From Cohnella rhizoplanae (GTDB lineage Bacteria; Bacillota; Bacilli; Paenibacillales; Paenibacillaceae): a stretch of DNA of 64,000 nt. Numbering within the stretch: the first letter of the stretch is position 1; every line of letters begins with the position of its first letter. The DNA is taken from positions 124,001 to 188,000 of the forward strand of contig NZ_CAOJCN010000006.1 in the NCBI RefSeq assembly GCF_948329515.1, read 5' to 3'. Positions 24,887-34,576 of the stretch are shown piece by piece. Both the position numbers and the translations under genes were made by a program. The notes beneath the pieces are model-generated. The model saw nothing but the letters and a program-made list of their open reading frames with translations. It did no database searches and was not told the DNA's origin.

Positions 24887-25857
24887 TCTATCTGCATGAC
24901 GGGCATATCCGCTCGCTCGGCATCGATTGGCGGCGGCTGACCGGCATCGCGGAGGCGGTCGTCCGGGAACGGGATCGGGGCGCATGCGTCAGTCCGGTTA
25001 AGACATACCTGCGCTATGGGGACAGAACCAACCGCATCATCGCGATGCCGGCTTACGTCGGCGGCTCGTTCGGTCTGGCCGGCATCAAGTGGGTGGCCGG
25101 CTTCCCCGGCAATATCCGCCGCGGCCTGCCGCGCGCGAGCAACGCGATCGTCCTCAACGACGCGCAGTCGGGCATCCCCTATGCGTTCGTCCGGAGCGGC
25201 CTGCTGAACGGCTTGCGCGCGGCCGCGGTCAGCGGCCTCATGCTGCAGGCGTATCTGGAGGCTCGGCGGCCCGAGGAGGTGCGGCTCGGCATCGTCGGCT
25301 GGGGACCGATCGGCCGTCTCCATCTCGACATGTGCGCGGCCCTGCTCGGCGACCGGCTGAAGCGGGCGACGCTCTTCGACCTGCGCCCGATCGATCCGCA
25401 GACGATCCCCGTCCGCCTGCGCGGCATCGTCGACATCGCGGACGACTGGCGCGCGGCCTATCGCGCGTCGGACGTGTTCGCGACGTGCACCGTATCCGCG
25501 GAGCGGTACGTCGACGAGGCGCCGCCCGCCGGGTCGCTGCTGCTCAACGTGTCGCTGCGCGATTATGAACCCGGCAGCGTACACGGCAAGGCCGCGCCGA
25601 TCGTGGACGACTGGGCCGAGGTATGCCGGGAGAACACGGACATCGAGCGGCTGCACGCGGAATGCGGACTGGTCGAATCCGATGCGCTCACGCTCGCGGA
25701 CGTCGTGTGCCGCGGAGCGCTGCGGCCGATCCCCGCTGGCAAGCCCATCTTCTTCAACCCGATGGGACTCGGCGTCTTCGATATCGCGATCGCCGGGGAT
25801 TACGCGCGGCGCGCGGCGGAGCTGGGCGTCGGCATCGCGCTTGAGGACGGCTGCTGA
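24883..25857 (+). CDS. sbnB: 2,3-diaminopropionate biosynthesis protein SbnB
   Basis: A 324-residue NAD-dependent dehydrogenase of the ornithine cyclodeaminase/mu-crystallin superfamily. The Rossmann motif is GWGPIG and the family segment GIKWVAGFPGN is present. SbnB oxidises the SbnA product to L-2,3-diaminopropionate and 2-oxoglutarate, returning NADH. Translationally coupled to sbnA by ATGA overlap and behind GGAGGGGG. The operon stops here: there are no siderophore synthetases (SbnC, E, F), decarboxylase, exporter or uptake genes. Confidence 0.9.
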   Translation: MIYLHDGHIRSLGIDWRRLTGIAEAVVRERDRGACVSPVKTYLRYGDRTNRIIAMPAYVGGSFGLAGIKWVAGFPGNIRRGLPRASNAIVLNDAQSGIPYAFVRSGLLNGLRAAAVSGLMLQAYLEARRPEEVRLGIVGWGPIGRLHLDMCAALLGDRLKRATLFDLRPIDPQTIPVRLRGIVDIADDWRAAYRASDVFATCTVSAERYVDEAPPAGSLLLNVSLRDYEPGSVHGKAAPIVDDWAEVCRENTDIERLHAECGLVESDALTLADVVCRGALRPIPAGKPIFFNPMGLGVFDIAIAGDYARRAAELGVGIALEDGC

Positions 25858-25876
25858 CCGTCTCCGGCCCACGTGG

Positions 25877-25913
25877 AAAAGCCGCCAGGGATCTTCTTCC
25901 CTGACGGCTCCTT
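25877..25913 (-). terminator. Terminator between convergent sbnB and aldo/keto reductase genes
   Basis: A 12-bp stem with one mismatch, AGCCGCCAGGGA (25880-25891) with TCCCTGACGGCT (25898-25909). On the minus strand it is followed by TTTTCC, so it mainly serves the reductase gene. Confidence 0.75.
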
Positions 25914-25942
25914 GTCGTCTATCGGCGGCGCAAAAACAACAA

Positions 25943-26881
25943 CTACGCCAGAATAGCCTCGATCTTCTCCAGCACGTCGGCGGAGAGCGCGACGCCGGAA
26001 GCGGCGGCATTCTCCGTCACCTGCTCCGGACGGCTCGCGCCGACCAGCGCGCTGGATACGCCCGGCTGACGCAGGATCCATGCCAGCGCGAGCTGGCCGA
26101 TCGTGACGCCGAGCTCGCCCGCGATGCTGCCGAGCTGCTTCACCTGCGCGATTTTCTCCTCGGTGATGCCGTTACGCACCCACTCGAGCTTGGCCGCGCG
26201 GCTGTCTTCGGGGATGGCGTCCACCGAGCTGTACTTGCCCGTCAGCAGCCCCTGCGCGAGCGGCGAGAAGACGACTTGTCCGATGCCGTTCCGTTCGCTG
26301 AGCGGCAGGACCTCTTTCTCGATGTAGCGGTTGAACATATTGTAGACCGGTTGATTGACCACGATGCGGTCCAGGAGGTACTTGTCCGCCGACGCCAGGC
26401 CCTCGGCGATGTTGGCCGCCGTCCACTCGCTGACGCCGACGTACAGCACCTTGCCCTGGCGGACCAGGTCGTCGATCGCGCGCAGCGTCTCGTAGACCGG
26501 CGTCTCCGGATCGTAGCGGTGGCAGTAGAGAATGTCGACGTAGTCGAGGCCCAGCCGCTTGAGGCTGGCATTGGCCTGCTCCGTGACGTGCTTGCGCGAG
26601 AGGCCGCGGTCGTTGGGGCCGTCGCCCATCGGCCAGAATACCTTGGTCGCCAGCACGTAGGATTCGCGCGGATACGCCCGCAACGTCTCGCCGACGACGA
26701 CTTCGGCCGCGCCCCGCTCGTACACGTTCGCCGTATCGAAAAAGTTAATGCCCAGATCGTAAGCGGTCTCGATCGCCTTCACCGCGTTTTGCTTTTCCAC
26801 GTAACCGCCGTACGTCAGCCAGCTGCCCAGGCTGATCTCGCTTACCTTCAGGCCGCTTGCGCCCAACCTCCGATAATTCAT
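25943..26881 (-). CDS. Aldo/keto reductase (potassium-channel beta-subunit-like)
   Basis: A 312-residue aldo/keto reductase close to the Kv-beta/YghZ type. Tetrad: Asp49, Tyr54 (ANVYERG), Lys80 (LATKVFW) and His121 (YCHRYDP). Start ATG 26881 is preferred over the longer frame because GAGGTG lies just upstream and the protein then begins MNYRRLGASGLKVSE, the family start. It is divergent from an HxlR regulator with palindromes between them, which suggests induction by reactive aldehydes or quinones (inference). Confidence 0.9.
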   Translation of the reverse strand: MNYRRLGASGLKVSEISLGSWLTYGGYVEKQNAVKAIETAYDLGINFFDTANVYERGAAEVVVGETLRAYPRESYVLATKVFWPMGDGPNDRGLSRKHVTEQANASLKRLGLDYVDILYCHRYDPETPVYETLRAIDDLVRQGKVLYVGVSEWTAANIAEGLASADKYLLDRIVVNQPVYNMFNRYIEKEVLPLSERNGIGQVVFSPLAQGLLTGKYSSVDAIPEDSRAAKLEWVRNGITEEKIAQVKQLGSIAGELGVTIGQLALAWILRQPGVSSALVGASRPEQVTENAAASGVALSADVLEKIEAILA

Positions 26882-26973
26882 CGTACGCACCTCTATTCCG
26901 TAGAATGTCCGAGCCCTTCGGCTCCTTCCCCAGTATAGGCAACCCCATGCTGGACGGGAAGTAGTGAATAATT

Positions 26974-27016
26974 TATCATTAAATGATACCGGATATACCA
27001 ACTATACAAAGTATAG
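26974..27016. promoter_or_regulatory. Two perfect palindromes between reductase and HxlR genes
   Basis: TATCATT-A-AATGATA (26974-26988) and CTATAC-AAA-GTATAG (27002-27016), centres 28 bp apart. The second resembles the TACT/AGTA-type sites of YodB-like HxlR regulators. Both lie within the 161-base divergent interval, so they are the likely operators. Confidence 0.6.
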
Positions 27017-27042
27017 CGATGAAAAGGAGCGCATTAGGCCAT

Positions 27043-27378
27043 ATGACACAGAGCAGCAGCTACATCCCCAAGGAGCCGCAAATCATCGACTGCAATATCG
27101 AAAAAACGCTGGACGTGCTTGGCGGAAAGTGGGCGTTTCTGGTTCTGCGAGAGCTGTTCTGCGGCACCCGCAGGTTCGGCGAGCTCCAGCGTCTCATCCC
27201 CGCCGTCAGCCCGCGCGCGCTCACCAGCACGCTTCGCCACATGGAGACGAAGGGCGTGCTCGAGCGGCACGTGTATCCGACCGTGCCCGTCACGGTCGAG
27301 TATACGCTGACTCCGAAGGGCGAGGACCTGCACCGCATCGTCAAGGAAATGAAGCTGTGGGCGGCGAAGTGGACGTAG
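27043..27378 (+). CDS. HxlR-family transcriptional regulator
   Basis: A winged-helix regulator of about 111 residues (IEKTLDVLGGKWAFLVLREL, then RRFGELQRLIPAVSPRALTSTLRHME). A single N-terminal cysteine (Cys17, IIDCNIEK) sits just before the first helix of the winged helix, as the redox-sensing Cys6 does in YodB/HypR-type members, so it may sense electrophiles by thiol modification. ATG 27043 gives MTQSSSYIPKE; ATG 27019 is an alternative, since AAAAGGAG at 27021-27028 lies between them. Single gene with a strong terminator. Confidence 0.87.
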   Translation: MTQSSSYIPKEPQIIDCNIEKTLDVLGGKWAFLVLRELFCGTRRFGELQRLIPAVSPRALTSTLRHMETKGVLERHVYPTVPVTVEYTLTPKGEDLHRIVKEMKLWAAKWT

Positions 27379-27413
27379 GCCGCTGGACGGATACGGGGGA
27401 TCGTTTGAAGAGG

Positions 27414-27443
27414 GCTGTCGGGACTTTCCCGACAGCTTTTTTT
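27414..27443 (+). terminator. Terminator of the HxlR gene
   Basis: GCTGTCGGG (27414-27422) pairs with CCCGACAGC (27428-27436), followed by seven T. Confidence 0.94.
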
Positions 27444-27583
27444 ATGCGCTTTTGCGCGCCGCCGCAAGAAATGCGGCCGATTCCGCTTATATTTGCGGTA
27501 CCGCGCAACGGATTTTCGGTTACAGGCGAAAGTCGGGACTTTATGATTAATATAGTTCGAAATAACTGGTCAAGGGGGCCATC

Positions 27584-28072
27584 ATGAGTATAAATGCGCC
27601 AGCAATCGACAGAAGCACGGACAATGAGCCGTCGGACGAGCTGCTGCAGGACATCCTGAGCGCCATGCGCCAGATCGTGCCGCTGCCGCTCTCCGTCGCG
27701 CCTCCCCAAGGCGAGCCGGAATGGCAGGAAGAGTGGGGCGTTCTGATCGGCATTACGGGGGATATCTACGGGCGGATCGTTCTGCTCGGCGAGGGCGAAG
27801 CGTTCGGCAAGCTCGGCGAATCGATGTTCGGCATGAGGCTGGAAGGCGAGATGCTGCAATCCTTCGTCGGAGAGCTGGCCAACATGATCGCGGGGCAAGC
27901 GGCGACGCTGTTTTACGGCAGGGGACGCAGGATCGACATCACGCCGCCCACCGTCATGTCGGGCAAGATGCAAATCTACGGATTGACCAACGCCGCTAAG
28001 GCTGCTCTCGTTTTTGAAGGCGCGGGCGAGCTCTGTCTCTATATTTCCAAAGATTCCGAAGGGAAGGTGTAA
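27584..28072 (+). CDS. cheX: CheX-like CheY-P phosphatase
   Basis: A 162-residue protein of the CheC/CheX/FliY phosphatase superfamily. The catalytic E-x-x-N motif is seen in VGELANMIAG near residue 97. It dephosphorylates CheY-P and resets the chemosensory response. First gene of an eight-gene operon, 3 bases ahead of cheY, its likely substrate. ATG follows AAGGGGG. Confidence 0.85.
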   Translation: MSINAPAIDRSTDNEPSDELLQDILSAMRQIVPLPLSVAPPQGEPEWQEEWGVLIGITGDIYGRIVLLGEGEAFGKLGESMFGMRLEGEMLQSFVGELANMIAGQAATLFYGRGRRIDITPPTVMSGKMQIYGLTNAAKAALVFEGAGELCLYISKDSEGKV

Positions 28073-28075
28073 CGC

Positions 28076-28456
28076 ATGGCAAGAGTACTGGTCGTAGACG
28101 ATGCCGCGTTTATGCGGATGATGCTGAAGTCGATTCTGCAAAAGGGCGGGCACGAGGTCGTCGGAGAGGCCGAGAACGGCGCGGTCGCGGTCGAAAAATA
28201 CGCCATGCTGAAGCCGGATCTCGTAACGATGGATATCACGATGCCGGTCATGGAGGGAATCGAGGCGGTGCGGCAGATTAGGGCGAACCATGCGGACGCG
28301 CGGATCATCATGTGCTCCGCCATGGGGCAGCAAGGCATGATCATCCAGGCCATTCAAGCGGGCGCGAAGGACTTCATCGTCAAGCCGTTCCAGGAGGACC
28401 GCGTGATCGAATCCCTGAACAAGCTGCTCCATGCGGAAGGGAAGCCGGTCGCGTGA
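28076..28456 (+). CDS. cheY: CheY response regulator
   Basis: A stand-alone 126-residue receiver domain. The acidic pocket VVDDAAF (Asp9, Asp10), phosphoacceptor Asp54 in TMDITMP, the Ser in MCSAMGQ and Lys in FIVKPF are all present. It has the Firmicute CheY pattern. Sits directly downstream of its phosphatase and overlaps the receptor gene by GTGA. Confidence 0.92.
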   Translation: MARVLVVDDAAFMRMMLKSILQKGGHEVVGEAENGAVAVEKYAMLKPDLVTMDITMPVMEGIEAVRQIRANHADARIIMCSAMGQQGMIIQAIQAGAKDFIVKPFQEDRVIESLNKLLHAEGKPVA

Positions 28457-30297
28457 AAAACATATCGGTCAAAAATCGTCTGACGCTGATTTTCTTGGTC
28501 CTGCTGATCCTGCCGAGCTCGGCGATCGGATGGTTCTCCTACCGCAGCGCGGCCTCGGAGGTCGCGTCGCAGATCCAGGGCGCGGCCATAGAGAGCGTGC
28601 AATCGGCGGATATGAAAATCGAAGAGCAGATCCGCGACGGAATGCGGGACGTCGACTACCTGGCCAGCGTGATGAGCGCGAAGCTGCTTGCTGCAGGCGG
28701 GCCAGGCGAGGCGGAGAAGCGGCTCGCGCCGTTCCAGGCCGCCAAGGACAACTTTGCCAATGTCATCTTCGGTACGGCCAGCGGAGAGACCGCATCCGTG
28801 CCGCCGTCTACGCTGAGCGCCGATTACGATCCGCGCCAGCGGGACTGGTACAAACTGGCCATGGAGCATCCGGGTCAGGCGATCGTCTCGCCGCCCATGG
28901 CGTCCGCGTCGAGCGGCGAGATGATCGTCGTCATCGCCAAAACCGTGCAAGACGGCAGCGGCGTGGTCGGCGCGGTCGTCGGCTTGAAGGAACTCAGCGA
29001 ACAGATCAAGCATTACAAGGTCGGCGAAAAGGGATATATCTTCATCCTGGACAACAACCGCAACTATCTCGCCCATCCGACCAAGCAGCCGGGAGGGCCG
29101 AATACCAATAGCTACATTGAGCGCGTCTACAGTACCGACAGCGGCGTCGTGGACTACACGCTGGACGGCGTGAAAAAGGAAGCGGCCTACGCAACGAACA
29201 AGCTGACCGGCTGGAAGATAATGGGCACGATCGAGATTAGCGAGGTCGCGGACGCCACTCGCGGCATTTTGTACACGACGGTCGTCGTCATCGCGGTATC
29301 CGCCCTGATCGGTCTGCTGCTCGCCGTATGGCTCATCCGCTCGATTACGGTGCCGCTAAGGCGTCTGATGCAGGCGACGGAGCGAATCGCGGACGGCGAT
29401 CTGACCGAGGAAGTGCCGGTGCGAGGCAAGGACGAGCTCGGACAGCTCTCCGCGGCCGTCAACCGGATGGTGGACAAGCTGCGGGCGCTCATCGGGGACG
29501 TCGTACGCTCTTCGGAAAACGTGGCGGCCTCCTCGGAGCAGATCTCGGCGAGCACGCACGAGATCGCCAGCGGCACGAACGTGCAATCCGAAGCGGCGCT
29601 GGACATCCGGGATCGCTTCGGCGAGCTGTCCGCGGCGATCGCGGCCGTGGCGGAGGGCGCGGAGGAAGCGTCCCGCCTCGCCTCGCAGACGTCGACGATC
29701 GCCCGGGAAGGCGGCGGCGTCGTACGCCAGTCCGTAGCCAGCATGGGCCAGGTCAGCGACCAGGTCGCGCATCTGGCGGACGACAGCGCCAAGATCGGCG
29801 AGATCCTCGAGGTGATCGGCGATATCGCGGAGCAGACGAACCTGCTCGCGCTGAACGCGGCGATCGAAGCCGCCCGCGCGGGCGACCAAGGGCGCGGCTT
29901 CGCGGTCGTCGCCGACGAGGTCCGCAAGCTCGCGGAGCGCAGCGGCGAGGCGACCAAGCAGATCTCGGCCATCATCAAGGAAATGCAGCGCAACACGGAA
30001 CGCAGCGTGGAGGCGGTGGCGGACGGCGTCAGCCAATCCAGGGAGACGGGCGAGGCGTTCGAACGGATCCTCTCCATGATCGCCGCCACGGAGCGCAAGG
30101 TCGGGGAGATCGCCGCCTCCAGCGAACGGCAGGCGGTGCAGTCCGACGAAGTCAGACGCTCCATCGAGAGCATCTCGGCCGCCAGCGAGGAGGCGGCCGC
30201 AGCGTCGGAGGAGACCGCCTCCACGTCCCAGTCGCTGGCGGCGCTCGCGGAGCGCCTGCACGAGTCCGCGTCGGTGTTTAAAATCAAAGGATCCTGA
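28453..30297 (+). CDS. Methyl-accepting chemotaxis protein with dCache-type sensor
   Basis: Transmembrane chemoreceptor of about 614 residues: TM1 (about 10-30), an extracytoplasmic dCache-like domain (about 35-275, with [19 protein letters not shown] and [16 protein letters not shown]), TM2 (about 280-302), HAMP ([21 protein letters not shown]) and the signalling hairpin with the tip [23 protein letters not shown] 28453 overlaps the cheY stop. dCache domains usually bind amino acids or other small ligands. It feeds the CheA of the same operon. Confidence 0.92.
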   Translation: MKNISVKNRLTLIFLVLLILPSSAIGWFSYRSAASEVASQIQGAAIESVQSADMKIEEQIRDGMRDVDYLASVMSAKLLAAGGPGEAEKRLAPFQAAKDNFANVIFGTASGETASVPPSTLSADYDPRQRDWYKLAMEHPGQAIVSPPMASASSGEMIVVIAKTVQDGSGVVGAVVGLKELSEQIKHYKVGEKGYIFILDNNRNYLAHPTKQPGGPNTNSYIERVYSTDSGVVDYTLDGVKKEAAYATNKLTGWKIMGTIEISEVADATRGILYTTVVVIAVSALIGLLLAVWLIRSITVPLRRLMQATERIADGDLTEEVPVRGKDELGQLSAAVNRMVDKLRALIGDVVRSSENVAASSEQISASTHEIASGTNVQSEAALDIRDRFGELSAAIAAVAEGAEEASRLASQTSTIAREGGGVVRQSVASMGQVSDQVAHLADDSAKIGEILEVIGDIAEQTNLLALNAAIEAARAGDQGRGFAVVADEVRKLAERSGEATKQISAIIKEMQRNTERSVEAVADGVSQSRETGEAFERILSMIAATERKVGEIAASSERQAVQSDEVRRSIESISAASEEAAAASEETASTSQSLAALAERLHESASVFKIKGS

Positions 30298-30352
30298 TCC
30301 GCTAGCGCCCGCGGCATGCGGGCGCTTATGACAATAGAGGGGGCATCCGCCC

Positions 30353-30775
30353 ATGACGGCGCAAGAGCAGTACGTCGAGTTCGGGATCGATCGCGAGCAG
30401 TACGCGATTCGCATTCAGGACATTCACGAGATCATCAAGATGCAGGAGATCACGCATATTCCGGGCGTCATGCCATACGTCAAAGGCGTTATCAATCTCC
30501 GGGGCAAGATCGTGCCGGTGCTCAGCCTGCGCGACCTGTTCGGCATGGAGGAGCAGACGCATACGAAGCAGACGCGCATCGTCGTCGTGAACCACGCCGA
30601 CGATGCGGTCGGCATCGTCGTCGACCGCGTCAGCAAGGTGACGACGTTCAACGATATCCAGGCGCCGCAAGGCCGCTTCGGCGGACTGGACGGGAGGCTG
30701 TTCACCGGAATCGGGATTGCCGCCGGGGGATTGGTCGGCATCCTGCAGCTGGAGGAAGTTTTGCTTCGAGATTAG
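30353..30775 (+). CDS. cheW: CheW coupling protein
   Basis: A 140-residue CheW domain (EQYVEFGIDREQYAIRI; VINLRGKIVPVLSLRDLFG). It links receptors to the CheA kinase. ATG follows GAGGGGG. Located between the first receptor and cheA. Confidence 0.94.
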   Translation: MTAQEQYVEFGIDREQYAIRIQDIHEIIKMQEITHIPGVMPYVKGVINLRGKIVPVLSLRDLFGMEEQTHTKQTRIVVVNHADDAVGIVVDRVSKVTTFNDIQAPQGRFGGLDGRLFTGIGIAAGGLVGILQLEEVLLRD

Positions 30776-30787
30776 GGGGCTACCGAA

Positions 30788-32932
30788 TTGCTGTCCGAGT
30801 ATAAAGAAATATTTCTGGAGGAGCTGGACGAACAGCTTCAGCTGATGGACGAGGTCATCATGGAGCTCGAGCGGAACAGCGGGTCCGTCGAGGTCATCCA
30901 AAGCCTGTTCCGGGCGGCGCATACGCTGAAGGGCTCGTCGGCAGCGATGGGCTTCGAGGAGATGAAGCGGCTGACCCACCGGATGGAACACCTGCTCGAT
31001 CTGGTCCGGTCCAAGGAACGGACGGTCACGCCCGAGATGATCGACCTCTTGTTCCGCGCCCTCGACCACCTGAAGCTGATGAAAGGGGACATCTTGGCGC
31101 GAGACTGCATCACCGTAGACGTCACGGACTGCGTTCGCGCGCTGGAGCGGTACGAGTCCGGAGAGGAAGACGAGCGTGCGGCTCATCGGTCGGCGCACGA
31201 CGCGGTCGCCGGTCTGCCGCTTCATGAGCCGCGGACTTGCGCGGCCGGCGATGCCGGTTCGGCCCGCCCCGAGCTGTCGTTGTCCGTTCGGCTCCACGCG
31301 AGCGGCTTGCTCGAGCAAGGCCAGCGCCTGATGTGGGTGAGCATGCGCCTGGCGCCCGATTGCTTCATCCAGGGCGCGAGAGCGTACGTCATCCAGACGA
31401 TGCTCGCCGAATGGGGCGAGGTATTGCTAGCGTCGCCGGACTACGAGAGCATCGGCGAGAGCGCGGACGCGGCGCTCGAGCTGACCTATCTCTACGCGGG
31501 AATGCAGGAGCCGGAGTCGCTCGAGACGCAGGCGGCCGGCCTGGCGGACGTGGCCTGGGCAGGCGTATTTCCTGTCCTTCCGGAAGAGCTGAACATGGAC
31601 GCATCGCAGGCCGTCGATCCGCGGCGGCACCCGTCGGAACCGCAGCAGCCGGAAACGCAGTACCCGCAGCGCCCATTGCAGCCGTCCGCGGCTCCGTCGT
31701 CTCAACCGGCTGCCGGGACGGGCTCCCCGTCCCCGGCGGTCAAGGCCAAGGCCCAGACGATTCGCGTCAGCGTGGAACGGCTCGACGACCTGATGAACCT
31801 CGTCGGCGAGCTCGTCATCGAGCAGACCCGCATCCAGCAGGTGGCGCGCACCCAGCGCAGGCGCTTCCAGGACGACTCGGTCGGCGAGCTCGGGCATATC
31901 GCGGATCATTTCTCGCGGATCGTCGGCGATCTGCAGGAGAGCGTCATGAAGGCGAGGATGCTGCCGATCGAGCAGCTGATGGGCCGGTTCCCGCGGATGA
32001 TCCGGGATCTCTCCCGCGATCTGGGCAAGGAGCTGGAGCTCGTCATGGAGGGCCAGGACACCGAGCTGGACCGTACGCTCATCGAGGAGATCGCCGACCC
32101 CCTCATCCATCTCATCCGCAACGCCGTCGATCACGGCCTCGAGCTGCCCGAAGTCCGGGAGCGGGCGGGCAAGCCCCGCCAGGGCCTCCTGCGCATCAGG
32201 GCCGCGCACGAGGACAATCAGGTCGTAATCTACGTAGAGGATGACGGCGCCGGGATCGACCCGGACAGGATGAGAACGTCGGCAGTCAAGAAGGGCATCA
32301 TTTCCCAGGAGGACGCGGACGCGCTCGGAGACCGGGAGGCGATCGATCTGATCTTCCGCCCCGGCTTCTCGACCGCGCAGCAGGTGAGCGACGTATCCGG
32401 ACGCGGCGTCGGCATGGACATCGTCGGCAGCCATATCGAGCGGCTGAACGGGATGATCGACATCGAGTCCGTACTCGGCCGGGGGACGACGTTCAAGATC
32501 AAGCTGCCGCTGACGCTGGCCATCATCATCGGGCTGCAGGTCAAGTGCGGCGGACAGACGCTGATTATTCCGATGAACAATATCGCGGAGATCGTGCGGG
32601 TGCCGGCGGACGAGATCAAGTCTGTGCGCGGCCAGCCGGTCGTCCTGATCCGCGATCAGATCATCCCGGTGGCGGACATCCGCGACAGATTCGGCGTCCC
32701 GCAGCGGAACGGCGGTGCAAAGCATATTCCGCTGGTCATCATCGGCTCGGCGGAGAAGCGGCTCGCCCTGACGGTGGACGAGCTGATCGGCAACCAGGAG
32801 ATCGTCATCAAGTCGTTGGGCGCCTATATCGGCAAAGTGGAAGGCATCGCCGGGGCGACGATCCTGGGCGACGGCAGCGTAGCGCCGATCCTCGAGATAT
32901 CCTCCTTATTCGGCAGAACGGCAACCAGATGA
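30788..32932 (+). CDS. cheA: CheA histidine kinase
   Basis: A 714-residue chemotaxis kinase with the full domain series: P1 with phosphorylated His45 (AAHTLKGSSAAMG), a P2-like region (about 150-260), a Pro/Gln-rich linker (about 280-320), P3 dimerisation, P4 ATPase (HLIRNAVDHGLE, DDGAGIDP, GRGVGMDI) and P5 regulatory CheW-like domain (LQVKCGGQTLIIPM). TTG start at 30788, 12 bases after cheW and just behind AGGGGGC. Autophosphorylates in response to the receptors and passes phosphate to CheY and CheB. Confidence 0.95.
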   Translation: MLSEYKEIFLEELDEQLQLMDEVIMELERNSGSVEVIQSLFRAAHTLKGSSAAMGFEEMKRLTHRMEHLLDLVRSKERTVTPEMIDLLFRALDHLKLMKGDILARDCITVDVTDCVRALERYESGEEDERAAHRSAHDAVAGLPLHEPRTCAAGDAGSARPELSLSVRLHASGLLEQGQRLMWVSMRLAPDCFIQGARAYVIQTMLAEWGEVLLASPDYESIGESADAALELTYLYAGMQEPESLETQAAGLADVAWAGVFPVLPEELNMDASQAVDPRRHPSEPQQPETQYPQRPLQPSAAPSSQPAAGTGSPSPAVKAKAQTIRVSVERLDDLMNLVGELVIEQTRIQQVARTQRRRFQDDSVGELGHIADHFSRIVGDLQESVMKARMLPIEQLMGRFPRMIRDLSRDLGKELELVMEGQDTELDRTLIEEIADPLIHLIRNAVDHGLELPEVRERAGKPRQGLLRIRAAHEDNQVVIYVEDDGAGIDPDRMRTSAVKKGIISQEDADALGDREAIDLIFRPGFSTAQQVSDVSGRGVGMDIVGSHIERLNGMIDIESVLGRGTTFKIKLPLTLAIIIGLQVKCGGQTLIIPMNNIAEIVRVPADEIKSVRGQPVVLIRDQIIPVADIRDRFGVPQRNGGAKHIPLVIIGSAEKRLALTVDELIGNQEIVIKSLGAYIGKVEGIAGATILGDGSVAPILEISSLFGRTATR

Positions 32933-32960
32933 TAGATAAAAAATGAGGGGGGGAACGGCC

Positions 32961-34559
32961 ATGAAATGGTTCAGTCACTTGAAGATATCCCAGAAATTGA
33001 GCATCGCTTTCGCTTTGATGGCCGTATTGTTGGTCTTCATCGGCCTGACGGGCCTCAGGCAGCTCGGCAGCGTCAACGATGAGCTAAGCAACATGTACGA
33101 CAACAATCTGATCCCGATCGCGAGCCTATCCGAGGCGCAGACGCAGTACGAGCTGATCCGCGTAAATCTCAGAAATTACGAGGCCTATGCCGAGAATGAA
33201 TCGGAAAAGCAGGCATATGAGGGAGAAATAACGAACGCCCGGGAGGAAGCGCTCCGCCAAGTAGACATCTACCGTCAGACGAAGTTGTCCGCCGAGGAGA
33301 CGGCGCTGCTTGGGCAATTCGACGAAGCATGGAAAGCTTACGAATCCAAGTTGCAGGAGGGGCTGCGGCTCGCGAAAGAAGGCGAAGCGGACAAGTTTGC
33401 GAAGTTGATTAAGGGCGACTTGAAGAGTACGGGCGACGCCGCGTCCAAGGAACTGGACGATCTCGTCGCGCTGAACGTGAAGATCGCCGATGCATCTAGC
33501 GAGGAAGGCGATCAGACCTATGCTGAGGCGAGGGCGTCGACATTCTCCCTCATGGGGCTGGCGCTGCTCCTTAGCATCGGACTCGGGTTCTATATTTCCA
33601 GACTGATCTCCCGCCCGCTGCGCCGCACGGTCGAGCTCGTCGGCCGCGTGGCCCAAGGCGATCTGCGGGAGACCTCGGACATCGATACGAGAGACGAGGT
33701 CGGCCAGCTGGCGGCGTCGGTCAATCGCATGATCGAGGACCTGCGGGTCACGGTCGGGCGCATCCAGCACTCCGCGGAGAACGTATCGTCCGCCACGCAG
33801 CAGATATCGGCCAGCACGGAAGAGATCGCCGGCGGCAGCACCAGCCAGGCGCATGCCGCGCAGACGATGACCGAGCTGTTCAAGGAATTGTCGGAGGCGA
33901 TCGGCTCCGTCGCCCGCAGCGCCGAGCACGCGTCGGATCTGTCCAACGAGGCGATGGACATCGCCCAGGACGGCAGCCGCGTCGTGCAGGCGTCGATCGA
34001 AGGCATGACCTCGGTGAACGAGCAGATGTCGCGGCTCGCGCAGGATTCGGAGCAGGTCGGCGAGATTATCTCGGTCATCGACGACATCGCCGAGCAGACC
34101 AACCTGCTCGCCTTGAACGCGGCGATCGAGGCGGCCCGCGCAGGCGATCAAGGGCGCGGCTTCGCCGTCGTGGCGGACGAAGTGCGCAAGCTCGCGGAGC
34201 GGAGCGGCGAAGCGACCAAGCAGATCACGGCGATCATCAAGGGCATGCAGGCGAATACGCGGCGCAGCGTGGAGGCCGTGGCGGACGGCTTGGCCGGGTC
34301 CCGCCGCACCGGAGAGGCGTTCGGCGGCATCCTCGCCAAGGTCAGCGAATCGGCCGGGCGCGTCGCCGAGATCGCGGCGGCGGGCGAGCAGCAGGCGGCG
34401 CAGTCGTCGGATATGATGGCGTCCATCGAGAGCATCTCCGCGGCGGCCGAGGAATCGGCGGCGAGCAGCGAGGAGACGGCGGCGACGGCGCAGACGCTCG
34501 CCCAGCTGGCGGACGAATTAAGCGCGTCGGTCGCGATGTTCCGCACCGGCAAAGCATAG
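32961..34559 (+). CDS. Methyl-accepting chemotaxis protein with four-helix-bundle sensor
   Basis: A 532-residue chemoreceptor: TM1 (about 13-33), a compact helical ligand domain of the 4HB_MCP type (about 35-185), TM2 (about 193-213), HAMP and the conserved tip [23 protein letters not shown] 32961 is chosen because GAGGGGGGG lies 8 bases upstream; an earlier ATG (32943) has no ribosome binding site. Second receptor of this operon, with a different sensor from the first. Confidence 0.92.
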   Translation: MKWFSHLKISQKLSIAFALMAVLLVFIGLTGLRQLGSVNDELSNMYDNNLIPIASLSEAQTQYELIRVNLRNYEAYAENESEKQAYEGEITNAREEALRQVDIYRQTKLSAEETALLGQFDEAWKAYESKLQEGLRLAKEGEADKFAKLIKGDLKSTGDAASKELDDLVALNVKIADASSEEGDQTYAEARASTFSLMGLALLLSIGLGFYISRLISRPLRRTVELVGRVAQGDLRETSDIDTRDEVGQLAASVNRMIEDLRVTVGRIQHSAENVSSATQQISASTEEIAGGSTSQAHAAQTMTELFKELSEAIGSVARSAEHASDLSNEAMDIAQDGSRVVQASIEGMTSVNEQMSRLAQDSEQVGEIISVIDDIAEQTNLLALNAAIEAARAGDQGRGFAVVADEVRKLAERSGEATKQITAIIKGMQANTRRSVEAVADGLAGSRRTGEAFGGILAKVSESAGRVAEIAAAGEQQAAQSSDMMASIESISAAAEESAASSEETAATAQTLAQLADELSASVAMFRTGKA

Positions 34560-34576
34560 AAAAGGCGGGATAAGCG

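Noticed and set aside
22648..25857. A complete staphyloferrin B-type siderophore locus
   Set aside because: Only the diaminopropionate genes are present; IucA/IucC-type synthetases, decarboxylase and transport genes are missing.
27476..27483. SigmaD-type -10 (GCCGATTC) before the che operon
   Set aside because: No TAAA -35 element at the required spacing.
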